The position numbers and the translations under genes were made by a program. A DNA stretch of 17,662 bases from JAQYVZ01 sp035269105 (GTDB lineage: Bacteria > Desulfobacterota > Desulfuromonadia > Desulfuromonadales > BM103). The stretch lies in NCBI GenBank assembly GCA_035269105.1, contig DATFJP010000293.1, positions 1 to 17,662 of the forward strand, written 5' to 3'. The notes beneath the pieces were generated by a model. It had not been told where the DNA came from and did not search any database. It saw only the letters and a program-made list of their open reading frames with translations. Below, in pieces: positions 15,505 through 17,662 of this stretch. The first letter of the stretch is position 1. Each line of letters begins with the position of its first letter.

Positions 15505-16767
15505 TCAGGTGGTTTTTTCCGGAAAAGCGAGCAGCCGCATCTCGATCTCCTCGACCCGGTGTTCCTCCATCCGGCGGACGGTGAAGCGTACGCCGTCGGT
15601 CTCGCACTGGTCGCCCTCCTGGGGGATCCGCTCCAGCAGGTGCAGCAGGAAGCCGGCCAGGGTGTTGACATGCTCCTCGGACAGGGTCAGGCCGAAGCGG
15701 CGGTTAATGTCGCGCAGGGGCGTGCTGCCGTCGACCATGAACACGCCCGGCTTGAGGGGCCGGATCAGGGCGTCCTCGAGATCGTATTCGTCCTGGATCT
15801 CGCCGACGATCTCCTCGACGATGTCCTCGAGGGTGACGATGCCCTCGACGCCGCCGTATTCGTCCACGACAACCGCGAGGTGGACCTGCTTGCGGCGGAA
15901 GGCCTGCAGCAGCGCTTCCACCGACTTGGCTTCCGGCACGAAATAGGGCGACCGCGCGACGTTGCGCATGGAGAAGGCCTCCGGCTGGCCGACGAAACTC
16001 AGAATTTCCTTGATATGAATAATGCCGACGATCTGGTCGAAGTCGCCGTCATAAACCGGAAAGCGGGAATGGCGGGCCTCGGCGCCGATCTTGATCAGCT
16101 CACTGAAAGGGGTATCGACAGCGATGCCGATGATCTCGGTGCGCGGCACCATGACATCGCGCACCCGGATCTGGGCCAGGTCGAAAACGCCGTGCAGCAT
16201 GCGTCGCTTGTCTTTGGCCACCACGCCGGCGGTTTCGCCGAACTTGATCATGGTGCGTATCTCGTCCTCGGAGATAATCGGCCGCATCTCTTCGCCGCTC
16301 AGCAGGCGGGTCAACAGACCCACGATCCGGGTCACCAGCCAGTTGACCGGCGTCAGCAGCCACATCGCCAGGCGAATCGGCAGCAGGACCCGAAAGGAGA
16401 GTTTCTCAGGATACTTGGCAGCGTAGGTTTTCGGGCAGACTTCGGCGAAAATCAGCAGCATAGGCGTCAGGATCAGGATGGTCAGGATCTCGCCCCGGGC
16501 GCCGAACAGATCGATGAGCAAGGTCGTTGCGAAGACCGAAACGGCGATATTGACCAGATTATTGCCCACCAGGATGGTGCTGAGCAGATTTTCGGGGTTG
16601 TCGAGCAGGGCATCGAGCCGGCGCGCCCCGGGCCAGTCCTTGTCCGCCAGGTACTTGACGCGGAAGCGGTCCATCGACATCAGGGCGGTTTCCGACCCGG
16701 AAAAAAAGGCGGAGAACAGGAACAGCACGCCGAGACCCAGCAAATGCAGCCATTGGTCACTGGTCAT
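15505..16767 (-). CDS. HlyC/CorC family membrane protein (DUF21, two CBS domains, CorC_HlyC)
   Basis: This is a CNNM/CorC-type integral membrane protein. The family has been linked to magnesium or cobalt export and resistance, though the substrate cannot be read from sequence. The 420 residues comprise a DUF21 transmembrane part (about 1-185), with the motifs FFSGSETALMSMD (21-33) and FAEVCPKTYAAKYPEKL (107-123). A CBS pair spans about 203-325 (VRDVMVPRTEIIGI at 202-214; VVVDEYGGVEGIVTLEDIVE at 299-318). A C-terminal CorC_HlyC domain spans about 335-415. The ATG at 16767 precedes the first membrane helix closely. GAGGTG lies about 11 bases upstream, a rather long spacing. It is codirectional with the dcw cluster but separated by about 250 bases and a new promoter, so it is probably a separate unit. 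I found no convincing promoter for it. Confidence 0.93.
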   Translation of the reverse strand: MTSDQWLHLLGLGVLFLFSAFFSGSETALMSMDRFRVKYLADKDWPGARRLDALLDNPENLLSTILVGNNLVNIAVSVFATTLLIDLFGARGEILTILILTPMLLIFAEVCPKTYAAKYPEKLSFRVLLPIRLAMWLLTPVNWLVTRIVGLLTRLLSGEEMRPIISEDEIRTMIKFGETAGVVAKDKRRMLHGVFDLAQIRVRDVMVPRTEIIGIAVDTPFSELIKIGAEARHSRFPVYDGDFDQIVGIIHIKEILSFVGQPEAFSMRNVARSPYFVPEAKSVEALLQAFRRKQVHLAVVVDEYGGVEGIVTLEDIVEEIVGEIQDEYDLEDALIRPLKPGVFMVDGSTPLRDINRRFGLTLSEEHVNTLAGFLLHLLERIPQEGDQCETDGVRFTVRRMEEHRVEEIEMRLLAFPEKTT

Positions 16768-17026
16768 GGAATACGCGTCACCTCGCAGAGGACCGGAATC
16801 ATATTTCTCGGCAGGTCCATAAAACTTTTCTTAATATCCGCAATATAGAGATGAATACTAACCGACCTGCCCGGGAAAAACAATCCGCTTTCCTCCCCGG
16901 CCAGGGTTTGGCGCTGGTTGTGAGGGTCCGCGCCCTATGCTAGGCTCCCAACTTTGCTTTTTGGCCCCGGCAACTGCCATGTCCCGGCACCGGCAACCCG
17001 CTGGAACCTGCCGGCGGCACCAATTG

Positions 17027-17035
17027 TGGTATAAA
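17027..17035 (+). promoter_or_regulatory. Candidate extended -10 promoter for ligA
   Basis: TGGTATAAA fits the TGn-TATAAT extended -10 form. No recognisable -35 lies 16-18 bases upstream, which is tolerated by extended -10 promoters. Transcription would start near 17042, placing the 17054-17080 hairpin at the very 5' end of the RNA. Confidence 0.4.
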
Positions 17036-17053
17036 TGTTTTGCAACCAATTCC

Positions 17054-17080
17054 TGCCCATCCGGGAACTCCGGATGGGCA
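17054..17080 (+). repeat. Perfect 11-bp hairpin in the ligA leader
   Basis: TGCCCATCCGG and CCGGATGGGCA pair perfectly around a five-base loop (GAACT). It is followed by CACTGAAGTTTT, which has only a short T-run, so an intrinsic terminator or attenuator is possible but not clear. It could equally be a 5' RNA-stabilising stem or a protein-binding palindrome. Confidence 0.6.
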
Positions 17081-17104
17081 CACTGAAGTTTTCGAGCTGG
17101 AAAC

Positions 17105-17110
17105 GAGGAG
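17105..17110 (+). promoter_or_regulatory. Strong Shine-Dalgarno before an in-frame ATG upstream of ligA
   Basis: GAGGAG lies nine bases before the ATG at 17120. That ATG is in frame with LigA with no stop between them. The usual LigA ATG at 17252 has only GGGA ten bases upstream. The site suggests either a longer LigA or translation of a leader. Confidence 0.45.
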
Positions 17111-17135
17111 TTTTTTGTCATGGCAAGGAAATCAA

Positions 17136-17180
17136 GGACTTGCGCGGAGGCGTACATCGGTACGCCGCGCAAGCAAGTCC
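17136..17180. repeat. Long-stem hairpin, possible dispersed palindromic repeat
   Basis: GGACTTGCGC (17136-17145), a GGA bulge and GGCGTAC (17149-17155) face GTACGCC (17160-17166) and then GCGCAAGCAAGTCC (17167-17180). The four-base loop is ATCG. Seventeen base pairs form with a three-base bulge on one side and a duplicated CAAG on the other. The size, GC-rich stem and imperfect arms resemble REP-like palindromic elements. Whether other copies exist cannot be seen from one window. Confidence 0.6.
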
Positions 17181-17212
17181 GCAGATTGACGCCGCCAGGG
17201 CGGAAAAGAAAC

Positions 17213-17228
17213 GTTTCCGGACGGAAAC
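17213..17228 (+). repeat. Small hairpin just before ligA
   Basis: GTTTCC and GGAAAC pair around GGAC. It ends 23 bases before the LigA ATG at 17252 and may be incidental. Confidence 0.3.
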
Positions 17229-17251
17229 CAATTCACCGGGAAACTGACGCC

Positions 17252-17662
17252 ATGAGGAAATCCATCACCCAGCGGCACGCCGAACTCTGCCGGGAGCTGC
17301 ACCGGCACAACGCGCTTTATCATGCGCTCGACCGCCCGGAAATCAGCGACGCCGAATACGACCGCCTGCTGCGTGAGCTGCTGGATTTGGAGCAACAGCA
17401 TCCGGAACTGGTGACACCGGACTCGCCGAGTCAGCGCGTCGGCGCTCCCCCTCTCGACAAATTCCCCCCTTATCAGCACGCCGTACCGATGCTGTCGCTG
17501 GAAAATGCCTTCGATGCTGCAGAATTGCGGGCCTTCGATCAACGCGTCCGCCGCTATTTAGCGACCGAAGCCGCCCTCGACTACGCCTGCGAACTGAAAC
17601 TGGACGGCGTCGCGGTAGAGCTGATTTACGAAAACGGCCTGCTGGTCGCGGGCGCCACCCGC
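17252..17662 (+). CDS. ligA: NAD-dependent DNA ligase LigA, N-terminal 137 codons (cut by window edge)
   Basis: LigA seals nicks in DNA using NAD+, joining Okazaki fragments and completing repair. The visible part covers the NMN-binding Ia domain (LHRHNALYHALDRPEISDAE, about 17-36, with the conserved Tyr-His and the DAEYD motif). Next come the linker TPDSPSQRVGAPP and VPMLSLENAF, and the start of the adenylation domain with the nucleotidyl-lysine motif CELKLDGVAVE near residue 116. Everything after ATR is outside the window. The start at 17252 gives the standard N-terminus. The same frame stays open to the ATG at 17120, which has a much better Shine-Dalgarno and would add 44 mostly basic residues; I regard that as less likely but unresolved. 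It is divergent from the CorC-type gene. Confidence 0.96.
   Translation, partial: MRKSITQRHAELCRELHRHNALYHALDRPEISDAEYDRLLRELLDLEQQHPELVTPDSPSQRVGAPPLDKFPPYQHAVPMLSLENAFDAAELRAFDQRVRRYLATEAALDYACELKLDGVAVELIYENGLLVAGATR

Larger units (their letters stand above)
16768..17251. other. Divergent intergenic region between the CorC-type gene and ligA
   Basis: About 480 bases with no recognisable conserved gene. The left third (16768-16950) is AT-richer near 16801-16860 and should hold the promoter of the minus-strand CorC-type gene, though no good -35/-10 pair was found. The right half holds, on the plus strand, an extended -10 candidate (17027-17035), a perfect 11-bp hairpin (17054-17080), a GAGGAG site and ATG (17105-17122), a 45-base hairpin (17136-17180) and a smaller hairpin (17213-17228). 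Then comes the usual LigA start at 17252. Confidence 0.6.

Noticed and set aside
15406..16848. A 480-codon plus-strand open frame opposite the CorC-type gene
   Set aside because: It mirrors the codons of a gene with clear DUF21, CBS and CorC domains and shows no domain of its own.
16842..16870. A TATATT on the minus strand as a -10 for the CorC-type gene
   Set aside because: No acceptable -35 lies 16-18 bases upstream (GCAGGT at 17), and there is no extended -10 TG.
17013..17030. A sigma54-like GG...GG pattern upstream of ligA
   Set aside because: The -12 element should be GC and is GG here, and the surrounding bases do not match the consensus.
16858..17172. A 104-codon minus-strand open frame in the divergent gap
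   Set aside because: It has no recognisable domain, no clear Shine-Dalgarno, and a composition typical of noncoding GC-rich DNA. It also runs through the hairpins of the ligA leader.
17035..17247. A 70-codon plus-strand frame ahead of ligA, out of frame with it
   Set aside because: Its ATG would overlap the putative -10 and lacks a ribosome site. The in-frame ATG at 17120 is better supported.

Overview
The window holds almost a complete division and cell wall (dcw) cluster on the minus strand. Upstream of it are a membrane protein gene of the HlyC/CorC type (minus strand) and the 5' part of ligA (plus strand). The sequence is GC-rich by eye. Three things fit a Gram-negative, Desulfuromonadales-like or other 'deltaproteobacterial' genome: a meso-diaminopimelate type MurE (DNPR motif), an FtsI carrying a C-terminal PASTA domain, and the gene order. 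That placement is inference from gene content and order; no marker gene for taxonomy is present.

Layout, in the direction of dcw transcription (right to left): a consensus-like sigma70 promoter at 15301-15329, then mraZ, rsmH, ftsL, ftsI, murE, murF, mraY, murD, ftsW, murG, murC, ddl, ftsQ and ftsA. ftsA runs off the left edge, so ftsZ is probably just outside. Most junctions overlap by 1 to 8 bases or are separated by fewer than 15, so this looks like one translationally coupled operon. murB, which related clusters often carry between murC and ddl, is absent: murC and ddl overlap by one base.

The genes form one pathway. MurC, MurD, MurE and MurF add L-Ala, D-Glu, meso-DAP and D-Ala-D-Ala (made by Ddl) to UDP-MurNAc. 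MraY and MurG build lipid I and lipid II. FtsW and FtsI polymerise and cross-link the septal wall. FtsL, FtsQ and FtsA assemble the divisome. MraZ is the cluster's transcription regulator and RsmH methylates 16S rRNA.

Right of the cluster, 15254-15504 holds the mraZ promoter and leader plus a strong inverted repeat. 15505-16767 is a DUF21/CBS/CorC membrane protein. The roughly 480-base divergent gap 16768-17251 lies between that gene and ligA. It is the least ordinary part of the window: it has an extended -10 promoter candidate, an 11-bp perfect hairpin, a 45-base long-stem hairpin that may be a dispersed repeat, and an in-frame ATG with a strong Shine-Dalgarno 44 codons upstream of the usual LigA start.

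I saw no rRNA, tRNA, CRISPR array, insertion sequence or phage gene. No previously undescribed multi-gene system is evident; the coding content is orthodox, and the open questions are in the noncoding intervals.
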